Assembly (NCBI GenBank): GCA_009379845.1
Contig: WHSZ01000037.1
Location: 1 to 55,182, forward strand
DNA length: 55,182 nt
Direction of reading: 5' to 3'
Source of the DNA: Pseudonocardiaceae bacterium
GTDB lineage: Bacteria > Actinomycetota > Actinomycetes > Mycobacteriales > Pseudonocardiaceae
Below are positions 1 to 10,549 of the stretch, piece by piece. A program made the translations under genes and the position numbers. Position 1 is the first letter of the stretch, and each line of letters starts with the position of its first letter. The notes under the pieces are model-generated. The model made no database searches. It had not been told where the DNA came from and saw only the letters and a list, made by a program, of their open reading frames with translations.

Positions 1-118
1 CGATCGCCGCCGAGGCGGGGCGATCGGTGAGCTGGCCGGGTGCGAGCGGGCCCGCCGCGGATACGGCGAGCCCGGCGCGCAGCAACGAACGGCGGGAGAC
101 GGGAAGGTTACGCGGCAT
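1..118 (-). CDS. Tat-exported protein, N-terminal fragment (cut by window edge)
   Basis: Only the first 39 codons are inside the window, read leftward from an ATG at 118. The N-terminus carries a twin-arginine motif (SRRSLL, about residues 8-13), then a short hydrophobic alanine/leucine stretch, so the protein is expected to leave the cell folded by the Tat route. A GGAG ribosome-binding site lies a few bases upstream of the ATG. The mature domain is outside the window, so no function can be given. It lies downstream of the kinase-synthetase operon on the same strand, 104 bases away, and could be its last gene. Confidence 0.6.
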   Translation of the reverse strand, partial: MPRNLPVSRRSLLRAGLAVSAAGPLAPGQLTDRPASAAI

Positions 119-222
119 CTGCGCTCCACTGACGGATTCGGGCACGGCGGGAAGGTCAAGTCGAGCTAACCAGCGCCTCGCAGCCGGTGTCCAAGAAATC
201 CGACGGCCAGCCGAGCCAAGCG

Positions 223-1134
223 TTACCACCGGACATGTGCCAGCTCCGGTGAGGCAAGTACCTGGAGCATCATCGCTGCGTCCGGATCATTGTTCTCGGT
301 GTAATAGAGGGCGCCGTCGACGGCGAGTGTCAGTGACCAGGCTAGAACCTCGTTTGCGAGGTCGGGAACGTGTGATCGGCAGAGGGCAACTCGGGTAGCG
401 AAGCCGCCGTCCTGTCGGTAGTAAACGCACCAGAAAGCCCAGTCGAAGGCCGGGGACCCGATCTTGGGGTGTGGGTCGATGAAGACAGGGACCTGCTCAG
501 CGTCGAATACTACGTTTTCCGCATAGAGATCCGAGTGCAGCATCGCCCGACGATGGCGCTCCGTACACAGCTTGGCGCCCAGATCGAGCGCGCCGCACAC
601 GGTTTCTTCGCCGACGGCCGTGCCGTGGCGTGAGGCACGGTGCTGAATTCGGGGCAGGACCGTTTGGCGGTAGTAGTCGCGGAGCGTCGGTACCGAGCTA
701 TCGGGCTCGACCTCGATCCGATGCAGTTGCGGCAGTACGTCCGCGACTCGTTCGGCGGCGTCGTTAGGTGCCGACGCTCCACCCGCCGCGCGACCGACGA
801 GTTCGATAATGAGAACCCTGGCCGTATCGTCGGAGCCGAGCAGGCAGCATGAGCTGTGTCCTGCCCAATGTGTCAATGCCGCTTGTTCGTGGTGGTAGCG
901 GTCCGGGTCCGGAAACGCCTTTAGAATCACAAGCTGGCCGGCTGCATCGCGTCCGACGGCGACTACGGAAGTCCAGCCGGCATCGTGGAATCCGTCGACG
1001 GTGATCTCGGATTGTGCAGCGGTTGCCGCAATTTTGTTGCCAGCACCGTGCAACCAGGTGCGGACGGTAGGGCCGTAATGTTCAACGAGTCTCGTGCGCG
1101 TTCCAGCGGGGATTCCTGGTGTCAGTCGGACCAC
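223..1134 (-). CDS. Aminoglycoside phosphotransferase (APH)-like small-molecule kinase
   Basis: 303 residues with a protein-kinase-like phosphotransferase fold. A candidate ATP-binding lysine sits at K72 (VILKAF). The catalytic loop HSDLYAEN is at 200-207 with the expected aspartate, and the Mg-binding aspartate is in FIDPHPKIGSPAFD around 220. This arrangement resembles APH(6)/hydroxyurea-type kinases, which phosphorylate small hydroxylated molecules, often as self-resistance. It is the last gene of a five-gene minus-strand operon and overlaps the preceding gene by 13 bases. The substrate is unknown. It may modify an intermediate or protect against the product of the operon. Confidence 0.75.
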   Translation of the reverse strand: MVRLTPGIPAGTRTRLVEHYGPTVRTWLHGAGNKIAATAAQSEITVDGFHDAGWTSVVAVGRDAAGQLVILKAFPDPDRYHHEQAALTHWAGHSSCCLLGSDDTARVLIIELVGRAAGGASAPNDAAERVADVLPQLHRIEVEPDSSVPTLRDYYRQTVLPRIQHRASRHGTAVGEETVCGALDLGAKLCTERHRRAMLHSDLYAENVVFDAEQVPVFIDPHPKIGSPAFDWAFWCVYYRQDGGFATRVALCRSHVPDLANEVLAWSLTLAVDGALYYTENNDPDAAMMLQVLASPELAHVRW

Positions 1135-2123
1135 GGTGTTTCCTCGCCTCCTGATTGATCATATATCTCCGTGTCGAGGATGCGGCAGACCTCGGGCCAG
1201 GGCACCGATAGCGGTTGAATCCCGCTCCAGTAGGCATGCGCCCACCGGACGACTCGGCTGAGCCCAAGGCCGCCGATGCGTTCGGTTTCGGGGCGGAGCA
1301 GGCGACGCAGGGCGTTGCCGGGACCGCGTGGAGCAGGACAGGTACCGGTGCCGACGATGAGGGTCGCGGTGCGCACGGCGTCGAGTACGCGAACGTCTAT
1401 CTGCTCGGCGAGTTTGCCGTATACAACTTGTGCCCAGGTTTGAGCGGTGAGCAGCCAGGCCGACCGTTCGAGGCCGGAACCGATGTCGGTGGCGAGCTTG
1501 GCCGGATTCTCCTGATTCCACAGCAACACGGCGTCCCCGAGTTCCCGACCGTCGTGGTGAAGCTTCAGGGTGATCCCGGCGACTGGCGTGCGGTGCCACA
1601 CAGCGAGACTGCCGCTGATGGTCAGGTGCTGGGCGTGGAAGCCGAGACGCGAAAGGGCGGCGATCCAGGAGTCGATCAGCGCCACGTGGTCCTGAATGGT
1701 CCCAATCGGTTCGACGATCGAGATATTCACGAACGACGTCGCAAAGCCCGGCAGCAATGCGCCTTGTTCGTCGCGGGGACCGGTGAAGCGGACGACGGGC
1801 TGCGGGAGGAATCCGCGTGCGTGGACGTGGTACCGGCCGTGTTTGAGGTACGGGTCCAGGCCCTGGACGGCCGAGAAGGTCAGCTCGGCATCACCGAGCC
1901 CGTGCAGCGGCAGCAGGTTGCCTCTCTGGATGCCGTGGGCGGCGCAGGCGTCGCTCAAGGTTGCCAGCATCTGGGACCAGGATCGTGGGCGCCGCAGCGG
2001 GCGATAGGTGCGGCCGCCACGCCTGTGGCCGAGCGTTATGCGGTCGCCGTCACGGGTGCAGTCCCAGCGCGGAAACGTCCGCCGCAGCGCGGCCTGTAGT
2101 TCGGCGGGACGGTCGCTCAGCAT
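1122..2123 (-). CDS. Truncated alanyl-tRNA-synthetase-like class II protein
   Basis: 333 residues that I align by eye to the catalytic core of AlaRS. The segment around QPVVRF (about 108-113) matches the motif-2 region. TDIGSGLER (about 213-221) matches the AlaRS motif IDTGMGLER. Further on, a stretch ending in GNALRRLLR (about 274-282) matches the AlaRS helical motif ending in GYVLRRLIR. AlaRS itself is about 870-900 residues; here the tRNA-editing and C-Ala regions are absent, and so is the histidine-rich motif-2 loop. It may therefore activate or transfer an amino acid or analogue without canonical charging. It overlaps the glycosyltransferase gene by 7 bases. The assignment to the class II fold is moderately sure; the reaction is unknown. 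Confidence 0.6.
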   Translation of the reverse strand: MLSDRPAELQAALRRTFPRWDCTRDGDRITLGHRRGGRTYRPLRRPRSWSQMLATLSDACAAHGIQRGNLLPLHGLGDAELTFSAVQGLDPYLKHGRYHVHARGFLPQPVVRFTGPRDEQGALLPGFATSFVNISIVEPIGTIQDHVALIDSWIAALSRLGFHAQHLTISGSLAVWHRTPVAGITLKLHHDGRELGDAVLLWNQENPAKLATDIGSGLERSAWLLTAQTWAQVVYGKLAEQIDVRVLDAVRTATLIVGTGTCPAPRGPGNALRRLLRPETERIGGLGLSRVVRWAHAYWSGIQPLSVPWPEVCRILDTEIYDQSGGEETPWSD

Positions 2124-3139
2124 GGTCGGGTGGCAAGCGCCTGGTAGTGCTGGAGGGGATCAAACCTCGCGAGCCCAATCTCCTGGACATCCGCAGCCCG
2201 TAGCGGCGTCACCTGACCAATCGCGTCCGCAAGTGCCTTCGCCGCGATCTCATCGTCGGCGTTGCGGTCGAGCCGGACCACGGTTCCAGTCTGTTCGCAT
2301 AGCGCGGCCTCCGCGCAGGTGCCTGGTTGCCAGGCCAGCGCAACGACCGGGGTCCCGGCGCGTAGAGCTTCGCCGAAGCTGGCGGCGCCGGCCTCGATGT
2401 AGTCGCGCGCGCAGGTGTAGACGAGCGTGCCCGCGCCGGCGAGAAGCCGCATCTTGGCTGCACCGCCGACTTCCCCGACCAAGGTGACGTGGTTGGCGCC
2501 GAGATCTCCGCTGTGGGCGTCCAGATAGCCACGGTCGAACAGTGGTCCGGCGATGGTGATCTCGCGCCCCAGCAGTCCGGCAGCGCGGATGGCGAGGTGA
2601 GGAGCCTTCTGCCGGTCGATTCGCCCTATCCATAGCACGCCGTCGCCATCCCGCGCTGGTAGCTCGGCTTCCTCTAGCCCGAGGTGGACCGCCAACTCCG
2701 TGATTGGCCGCTGCGCGGCATAGCGCTGGCGCATCTGCTCCGAGTAGCAGTACAGCCGCGCCCGCACCCCGTCGAAAGCCTCAGGCTGGTGCTGGAAGTA
2801 CGGCCAATGCTGGAACGTGGCCAGATCGGTCTCCAGCGTCTCCCACACGGCCCGCCAGGCAGGCAGCGACGGATACTCGTGACCGACCACAAGCAGCTCG
2901 TAGTCGGTGTCCCGCAGGGCGCGGGCCTCTCGACTGTTCGGCGTCACCTCCTCCAACCGGATCGGGTGCACCGTCCACTCGTCGGAAAGTTCCGATCGCC
3001 ACAGTGGACCGAGCAGGTGCACGTCGGCCCCCGCGGCCCTGGCACCGACCGCGACCGCCCACAGCCACCGCTCGATCCCGCCATATCCAGAGGGCGGGAA
3101 GGCGTAGTCGCCAGGGAAATCGCAGACGCCGACAAGCAT
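2117..3139 (-). CDS. GT4-type glycosyltransferase
   Basis: 340 residues from an ATG at 3139. An N-terminal glycine-rich donor/acceptor loop (PPSGYGGIERWL) and a C-terminal Rossmann half beginning with LWIGRIDRQKAPHLAI fit retaining GT-B enzymes of family 4. The family's E-x7-E signature is seen as EAGAASFGEALRAGTPV. It should transfer a nucleotide-activated sugar to an unknown acceptor in the cytoplasm. The open frame extends upstream into the SerRS gene, but the ATG at 3139 begins the usual first beta strand (MLVGVCDF) and lies 4 bases past the SerRS stop, which suggests coupled translation. Confidence 0.8.
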   Translation of the reverse strand: MLVGVCDFPGDYAFPPSGYGGIERWLWAVAVGARAAGADVHLLGPLWRSELSDEWTVHPIRLEEVTPNSREARALRDTDYELLVVGHEYPSLPAWRAVWETLETDLATFQHWPYFQHQPEAFDGVRARLYCYSEQMRQRYAAQRPITELAVHLGLEEAELPARDGDGVLWIGRIDRQKAPHLAIRAAGLLGREITIAGPLFDRGYLDAHSGDLGANHVTLVGEVGGAAKMRLLAGAGTLVYTCARDYIEAGAASFGEALRAGTPVVALAWQPGTCAEAALCEQTGTVVRLDRNADDEIAAKALADAIGQVTPLRAADVQEIGLARFDPLQHYQALATRPC

Positions 3140-3143
3140 CGAA

Positions 3144-5818
<2,675 letters not shown>

Positions 5819-5959
5819 GGCCGTCGCAGTCCCCGTCCTCCGTGGCGTGTCAGTCGATCATGACCCAGACGAAGGACCTTACGGACAGCGGGCGCACATG
5901 TCGTCGGCTTTCGCCGAGATCACCCGGATGGCCCGCCCAGTGTGCCGGTCGAGCACCGG

Positions 5960-6340
5960 TTACCTGTCCGCCGACCCGTCCGGCGCCTCCATGTCCTCGA
6001 ACTCGACGACCTGGCGCACCTCGACCTCGACTTCCTCGAAGAAGGCGGCGTATCGCTTGGCGAGCTCGACGGCCTCGGCTCGGTCCTTGGCATTGACCAG
6101 CAGGAAGCCACCGATGACCTCCTTGACCTCGGTGAACGGCCCGTCGGTTGCCGTGATCGCCGCACCTCGGGCCTTGCGCACCCGCGCGCCTTTCTCGGAT
6201 GGGTGGACACCCTCGCCCGTGATCAGCACGCCCTTGTCGGTCGCGTCCTGGATGAACGCGCCCATCTTCTCGACGAACTCCTCGCTGGGGTTCCACTCGG
6301 GGGCGCGCTCGTCGAGGCGGTGCGTGATCAGAAAACGCAT
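5960..6340 (-). CDS. YCII-related (DGPF domain) protein
   Basis: 126 residues with the YCII fold hallmarks: an N-terminal MRFLITH strand, a central TDGPFTEVKE motif (about 65-74) and an IGGFLLVNAKDRAEAVELA segment. Such proteins form small alpha/beta-barrel dimers related to muconolactone isomerase. Their biochemical roles are mostly unknown, and they often sit beside ECF sigma factors, which I do not see here. It stands alone on the minus strand, divergent from the DinB-like gene, with about 200 bases between them for two promoters. Confidence 0.8.
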   Translation of the reverse strand: MRFLITHRLDERAPEWNPSEEFVEKMGAFIQDATDKGVLITGEGVHPSEKGARVRKARGAAITATDGPFTEVKEVIGGFLLVNAKDRAEAVELAKRYAAFFEEVEVEVRQVVEFEDMEAPDGSADR

Positions 6341-6543
6341 TGCTGCTCCCTTGATGTGCCGGGCTGGGGTCCGGTCGATCCCGGACGCGATGACCAGCCG
6401 TCACAACCCCGTCGAACAACGGCAACGACGTTCGACGTCTTCTCCGCGGCAATTTTCCGGCTGCTCCGCTGCACTCCCCCGACTCTCCAGCCGCCTATCA
6501 CAATTCCCAACGTAGTGTCCGGGACCGGGTCTATGGTGTCCCC

Positions 6544-7128
6544 ATGGCAGACCATGACTACCCGTGGGAGCCGCCATTGGCCGGCACGGAGGTCGAGCAC
6601 CTCCTCGGTGCGCTTGACCGGATGCGCACGACCTTTCGCTGGAAGGCCGACGACCTCGACGCGGCCGCGCTGCGGATCCGCATCGGGGCCTCCTCGCTGA
6701 CTCTCGGCGGCCTGCTCAAGCATCTCGCTGTCGTGGAGGACTTCATTTTCAGCGTCAAGCTGGCTGGGGAGCCAATCGGCGGGCCATGGAAGCCTGCCGA
6801 ATGGGATGACGAGTTCGAGTGGCCGTTCACCTCCGCCGCCAATGACACCCCTGAGCAGCTCTACGCGTTTTGGGACGACGCGGTCGAACGATCCCGCGCG
6901 AGGCTCGACGCGGCCCTGGCCGACGGCGGACTCGACCAGCTGGTCCACGTGTCCGGGCCGGACAGTCGCCATGCCAGCCTGCGCCGGCTGGTGTGCGACC
7001 TGATCGAGGAGTACGGCCGGCACACCGGGCACGCCGACCTGCTCCGCGAGGCGGTGGATGGAAGGGTCGGCGAGGACCCTCCGGCCGGATGGCAGCCTAA
7101 AGCCGGCCAGTACAGCGTCAGCGGCTGA
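6544..7128 (+). CDS. DinB/DUF664 family protein
   Basis: 194 residues that fit the four-helix DinB-like fold. A conserved LLKHLAVVEDFIF segment (about 58-70) carries the first metal-ligand histidine, and LIEEYGRHTGHADLLREA (about 152-169) carries the other histidines. Actinobacterial members include mycothiol-dependent transferases, so this may be a metal-dependent thiol transferase or detoxification protein. It is monocistronic, transcribed away from the YCII gene. Confidence 0.8.
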   Translation: MADHDYPWEPPLAGTEVEHLLGALDRMRTTFRWKADDLDAAALRIRIGASSLTLGGLLKHLAVVEDFIFSVKLAGEPIGGPWKPAEWDDEFEWPFTSAANDTPEQLYAFWDDAVERSRARLDAALADGGLDQLVHVSGPDSRHASLRRLVCDLIEEYGRHTGHADLLREAVDGRVGEDPPAGWQPKAGQYSVSG

Positions 7129-7200
7129 CGCCGGGCAGGCGAACGCGGTTCGCCGATGGCCACGAAGGACAGCCCGACCCGCGCTTCTACTCTTGTATCC

Positions 7201-7662
7201 ATGCCATCAACAACAGATCGGCTCCGCACTCCTGGGAACAGTCAAGCCGCCGCGATCCGTTTGTCCATCGTGCTTCTTGGCGGGGGTGCGATGCACTTCG
7301 TGATACCGAAGCGCTTCGACTCGATCATCCCGTCGCGGTTGCCCGGCAGTCCGAGGATCTACACCTATGTCGCTGGGGCGGCCAACCTTTGCGTCGGCGC
7401 TGGCCTCGCGATCCCCCGAACACGCAAGGTGTCCAGTGGATTGGCTGCCACGTTGTTCGTCGCCTACATGCCGGCGAAGATCAAGCTCGCGGTGGACGGG
7501 TGGCGAAGCGAGCGGCTACCGATGCCAGCGAAGATCGCCGGGCTGGTGCAGTTGGTGTGGCAGGTCCCCCTGGTGACCGAAAGTCTCAAGGTCCGCCGGA
7601 ACGCGCCGCGCCGTTCGGGCGGTCACCGGCGCTTGGTCTTGGCTGGCAGCGACCGTGCGTAG
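7201..7662 (+). CDS. Small membrane protein, DoxX-like
   Basis: 153 residues from the ATG at 7201. There are about four hydrophobic segments (LSIVLLGGGAMHFV, YTYVAGAANLCVGAGLAI, GLAATLFVAYMPAKIKLAV, IAGLVQLVWQVPLV), the topology of the DoxX/DUF417-like group of inner-membrane proteins. Function is unknown. The frame remains open upstream to 7156, but the shorter start places the first hydrophobic helix near the N-terminus. The 3' end overlaps the convergent TfoX-like gene by about 40 bases. Confidence 0.6.
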   Translation: MPSTTDRLRTPGNSQAAAIRLSIVLLGGGAMHFVIPKRFDSIIPSRLPGSPRIYTYVAGAANLCVGAGLAIPRTRKVSSGLAATLFVAYMPAKIKLAVDGWRSERLPMPAKIAGLVQLVWQVPLVTESLKVRRNAPRRSGGHRRLVLAGSDRA

Positions 7663-7967
7663 GAGACACCACGGGCCACCCACAGTTGGAGCTGGCTCGA
7701 GTCGTCAACGGCCTCGGCGTCGACCGTGAGCCATCCGCGCATCTCGCGTCCCCGCATTACCATCGGCCGCACACGGTCATCGTCGACCAGCGCGTCGCTC
7801 TCCTCGGGGTTCGTCCGAACCAGCAAGCCGCCCTGCCCGCTGGCCGCCACCGACATGTTCCCGTTGATCAGAAACGCCAGGCCGCCGAACATCCGCTGCT
7901 CGGCGACGCCCTCCTCACCGGCGATCAGTTCGCGGATCCGGTCTGCCAACTCATGGTCGTACGCCAT
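7623..7967 (-). CDS. TfoX N-terminal domain protein
   Basis: 114 residues matching the stand-alone TfoX N-terminal domain: MAYDHELADRIRELI at the start, then EQRMFGGLAFLINGNMSVAA (about 23-42) and a C-terminal RPMVMRGREMRGWL segment. In gammaproteobacteria TfoX regulates competence. The short actinobacterial single-domain proteins have no established role. Convergent with the DoxX-like gene. Confidence 0.8.
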   Translation of the reverse strand: MAYDHELADRIRELIAGEEGVAEQRMFGGLAFLINGNMSVAASGQGGLLVRTNPEESDALVDDDRVRPMVMRGREMRGWLTVDAEAVDDSSQLQLWVARGVSYARSLPAKTKRR

Positions 7968-8068
7968 GGCTGGATTATCGCGGCGAACGGACAGTTCTGG
8001 CCAGCGTGCTTATGAGGCGGTCTTCGACGCGCGCTGACGTGGGCCCCGGGGCTCCGGCGTCGCGCATC

Positions 8069-9427
8069 TCATGTGCCCTCGGGGAGCACCCGGACCTCCG
8101 GAGGTGATTCGAGCTGGTCGGCCACCTGGCGCCAGGTGCCGGCGAAGGGGCCATACGCTGTCTTGATCTCCACGCCGACCGGGAGCTCCGGACATTCGTT
8201 CTCGCCGTTTGACCCCCAGTTGACCCAGCCGGATTGTGGCCGCTGCACGATCTGGAACGCCCCGGAGGGCGCCGAGGTCCACCACACCATGGCTCGCTCG
8301 GACTCCGAGTGAAACTCCGCCGTTTTCGAGGCTGGGCCGGGGAAGATCGTTTCGTCGGGCACGGCGGAGACCTCGATAGGACCGCCGGTGTGGACCCACC
8401 AGCGCTCCTCCAGATCCGCTCGCGTGTGCGCCCGTGCTCGTACCCGTTCCAGCCGTTGGCGGATCTCGGTGTCGTCCAGTGCCCCCTCCCAGACGCAGAA
8501 GAGCCGCCAGTAGAGATCCCAGTGCGCTGCCTCGATTTCGCCGCTGAGCTGTCCGCGGAAGTCTTTGAACTTGGGCGATTCAGATGTGGAGGTCGCCAGG
8601 GTCTCCTCGACCATCGCGGCCAGCTCTTCCGCGTACGGGTCGCCCGCCCGATAGTGCGTCCCGGAGTAGACGTCGAAGCGGTCGAAGACCAGCCGCCCAC
8701 GGCCGCCTTCGAACTCGTCCCCCACGGTGATCTTGTTCGTCACCGACCGTCCATTGACGACGGTCTGGAAGTTGTCCACCCGGTAGCGACGACGGAAGTA
8801 CGGTGTGCCGTAGGTGAACCACCAGTCGATCGAGAAGGTCTTTCCTTTCAGTTCCGCTAGCAGACCGTCCGGAACGGTGCCGTTCATCCGGTAGTGGTGC
8901 AGGATCGGTCCCCGTTCGACGACCTCGATGTCCACGGTGGTGTGTTCCGGCGGGTTGATGAGCCCGTTCTCCGGGGTGAAGAACGGGCCGTAGAAACCGC
9001 CGATCGCGTTGTCACCGGACGGCAGCAGGTCCACACCCTCATGGAGCGACCGGAAGTGCCGCAGACCCCATTTGGACGAGCCGGTGCCCTGCGCGGTACC
9101 GGTGCACAGTTCGAGATCGAAGTAGCCGGTGTCCAGCCGGACGAATCCGTCCGGCTCTTGGGCGGAGCCGGTACGGATGCCCACGCCGGCATTGTCAATC
9201 GGCTCCACAAGCGTGAACTCGGTCTTGCCCTCGAAGCTGAGCACCGTTATGAACGTGGCGCGACCGGGTATGTCCGAACTGGACAGACGCTGGCACAGCA
9301 GATCCTCGCCGGTGTCCGTGTGCGCGCGCCATAACTCGCCGGTGAGATCGTGCTCAACGGTGAAGGTGACCGGCTCGTTGTTGCGCCAGCCGGGTCGGGG
9401 ATCTGTCACGACGACGGTGAAGGGCAC
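8069..9427 (-). CDS. Unknown 452-residue protein of the sugar-importer operon
   Basis: I do not recognise this family. It is 452 residues, without signal peptide or membrane segment, rich in Trp, Tyr, Phe and Gly and apparently beta-strand-rich. The GTG start at 9427 has a GGAG site 7 bases upstream. It lies downstream of the ribose-type importer genes on the same strand with a gap of 81 bases, so it is probably co-transcribed and acts on the imported compound. By context a carbohydrate-active or mutarotase-like protein is conceivable. That is inference from position only. Confidence 0.6.
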   Translation of the reverse strand: MPFTVVVTDPRPGWRNNEPVTFTVEHDLTGELWRAHTDTGEDLLCQRLSSSDIPGRATFITVLSFEGKTEFTLVEPIDNAGVGIRTGSAQEPDGFVRLDTGYFDLELCTGTAQGTGSSKWGLRHFRSLHEGVDLLPSGDNAIGGFYGPFFTPENGLINPPEHTTVDIEVVERGPILHHYRMNGTVPDGLLAELKGKTFSIDWWFTYGTPYFRRRYRVDNFQTVVNGRSVTNKITVGDEFEGGRGRLVFDRFDVYSGTHYRAGDPYAEELAAMVEETLATSTSESPKFKDFRGQLSGEIEAAHWDLYWRLFCVWEGALDDTEIRQRLERVRARAHTRADLEERWWVHTGGPIEVSAVPDETIFPGPASKTAEFHSESERAMVWWTSAPSGAFQIVQRPQSGWVNWGSNGENECPELPVGVEIKTAYGPFAGTWRQVADQLESPPEVRVLPEGT

Positions 9428-9508
9428 GTGGTAACTCCTCTCCTGCTATGACGTCCGGGGGACGTCGGCGAGCACCGGACGGAGCTCACGGGGTGGCGCG
9501 CGGCACGG

Positions 9509-10549
9509 TCAGCCGCGTGGCGCCGGAGTGGCGGCGCGGCGGTGCAGCCGCAGCGGGCCCTGCTTCAGACTGTCGACGGCGACGGCGAAGATGATCACCG
9601 CGCCCTTGATGAGGAGCTGCGTGAAGAACGGCACGTTCATCAGGATCAGGCCGGTACTGAGCACGCCGAGGATGATCGAGCCGATGAGGGTGCCGGCGAT
9701 GCGCCCGCGACCGCCCATCAGGCTCGTCCCGCCCAGTACCACCGCGGCAATCGCGTCGAGCTCGTAACTCGTGCCGGCGGTCGGCTGCGCGGAAACCACC
9801 CGCGCAGCGAAGATGACGCCTGCGAGGCCCGCGCATGCGCCGCCGATCACGTACACCGACGTGATCACTCGCTTGACGTTGATCCCGGCGAGGCGGGCGG
9901 CTTCGGCGTTGCCGCCGACGGCGTAGACGTGGCGGCCGTAGCGGGTCCGCTCCAGGACGAACCAGGCGACCGCGTAAACGATCACCATGATCACCACGGG
10001 CGCCGGGATTCCCGCGAAGTAGCCGTTTCCGATGTCGCGGAAGCTCAACATGTTATCGACCACCGGCTGCCCGTCGGTCATCGTGTAGGCGAGGCCGCGC
10101 AGGTACGTCATCGAGCCAAGGGTGACGATGAACGCGGCGAGCGAAAGGTAGGCGGTGAGCAGGCCGTTCACCAGCCCCGCGGCCGCGCCGGCGAGTATGC
10201 CGAGCAGAACTGCCACGGGTGTCGGCATGCCAGCCACCGCGGTGAGTACGGAGACCACGCCCGCCACCGCGAGCGTCGAGCCGACCGAGAGGTCGATGCC
10301 GGCGGTCAGGATCACGAAGGTGAGCCCAGCCGCGAGGATCGCGTTGATCGCGATGGACCGCGCGATGTTGAGCAGGTTGTCGACGGAGGCGAAATTCGGA
10401 GCCATCGCCGCCATCAGGATCACCAGTGCGATGAGAACGAGGAGGATACCCACCCGGTCCCACCAGTAGGCGAAGTCGAACGAGCCTTTCGTCTCCGACT
10501 CGGGTTGTGTGGCGGTGTGCTCGGTTGTCTCAAGGGTGCGGTCACTCAT
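9509..10549 (-). CDS. Ribose-type ABC transporter permease (RbsC-like)
   Basis: 346 residues with about ten hydrophobic segments and the family signature AGIDLSVGSTLAVAGV in the first third. It forms the membrane channel of a CUT2-type sugar importer. The ATG at 10549 overlaps the end of the ATPase gene by 8 bases. Upstream in-frame sequence lies inside the ATPase gene and is not coding. The N-terminal 35 residues are polar and acidic, as is common in actinobacterial members. The solute is not predictable from sequence. Confidence 0.88.
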   Translation of the reverse strand: MSDRTLETTEHTATQPESETKGSFDFAYWWDRVGILLVLIALVILMAAMAPNFASVDNLLNIARSIAINAILAAGLTFVILTAGIDLSVGSTLAVAGVVSVLTAVAGMPTPVAVLLGILAGAAAGLVNGLLTAYLSLAAFIVTLGSMTYLRGLAYTMTDGQPVVDNMLSFRDIGNGYFAGIPAPVVIMVIVYAVAWFVLERTRYGRHVYAVGGNAEAARLAGINVKRVITSVYVIGGACAGLAGVIFAARVVSAQPTAGTSYELDAIAAVVLGGTSLMGGRGRIAGTLIGSIILGVLSTGLILMNVPFFTQLLIKGAVIIFAVAVDSLKQGPLRLHRRAATPAPRG

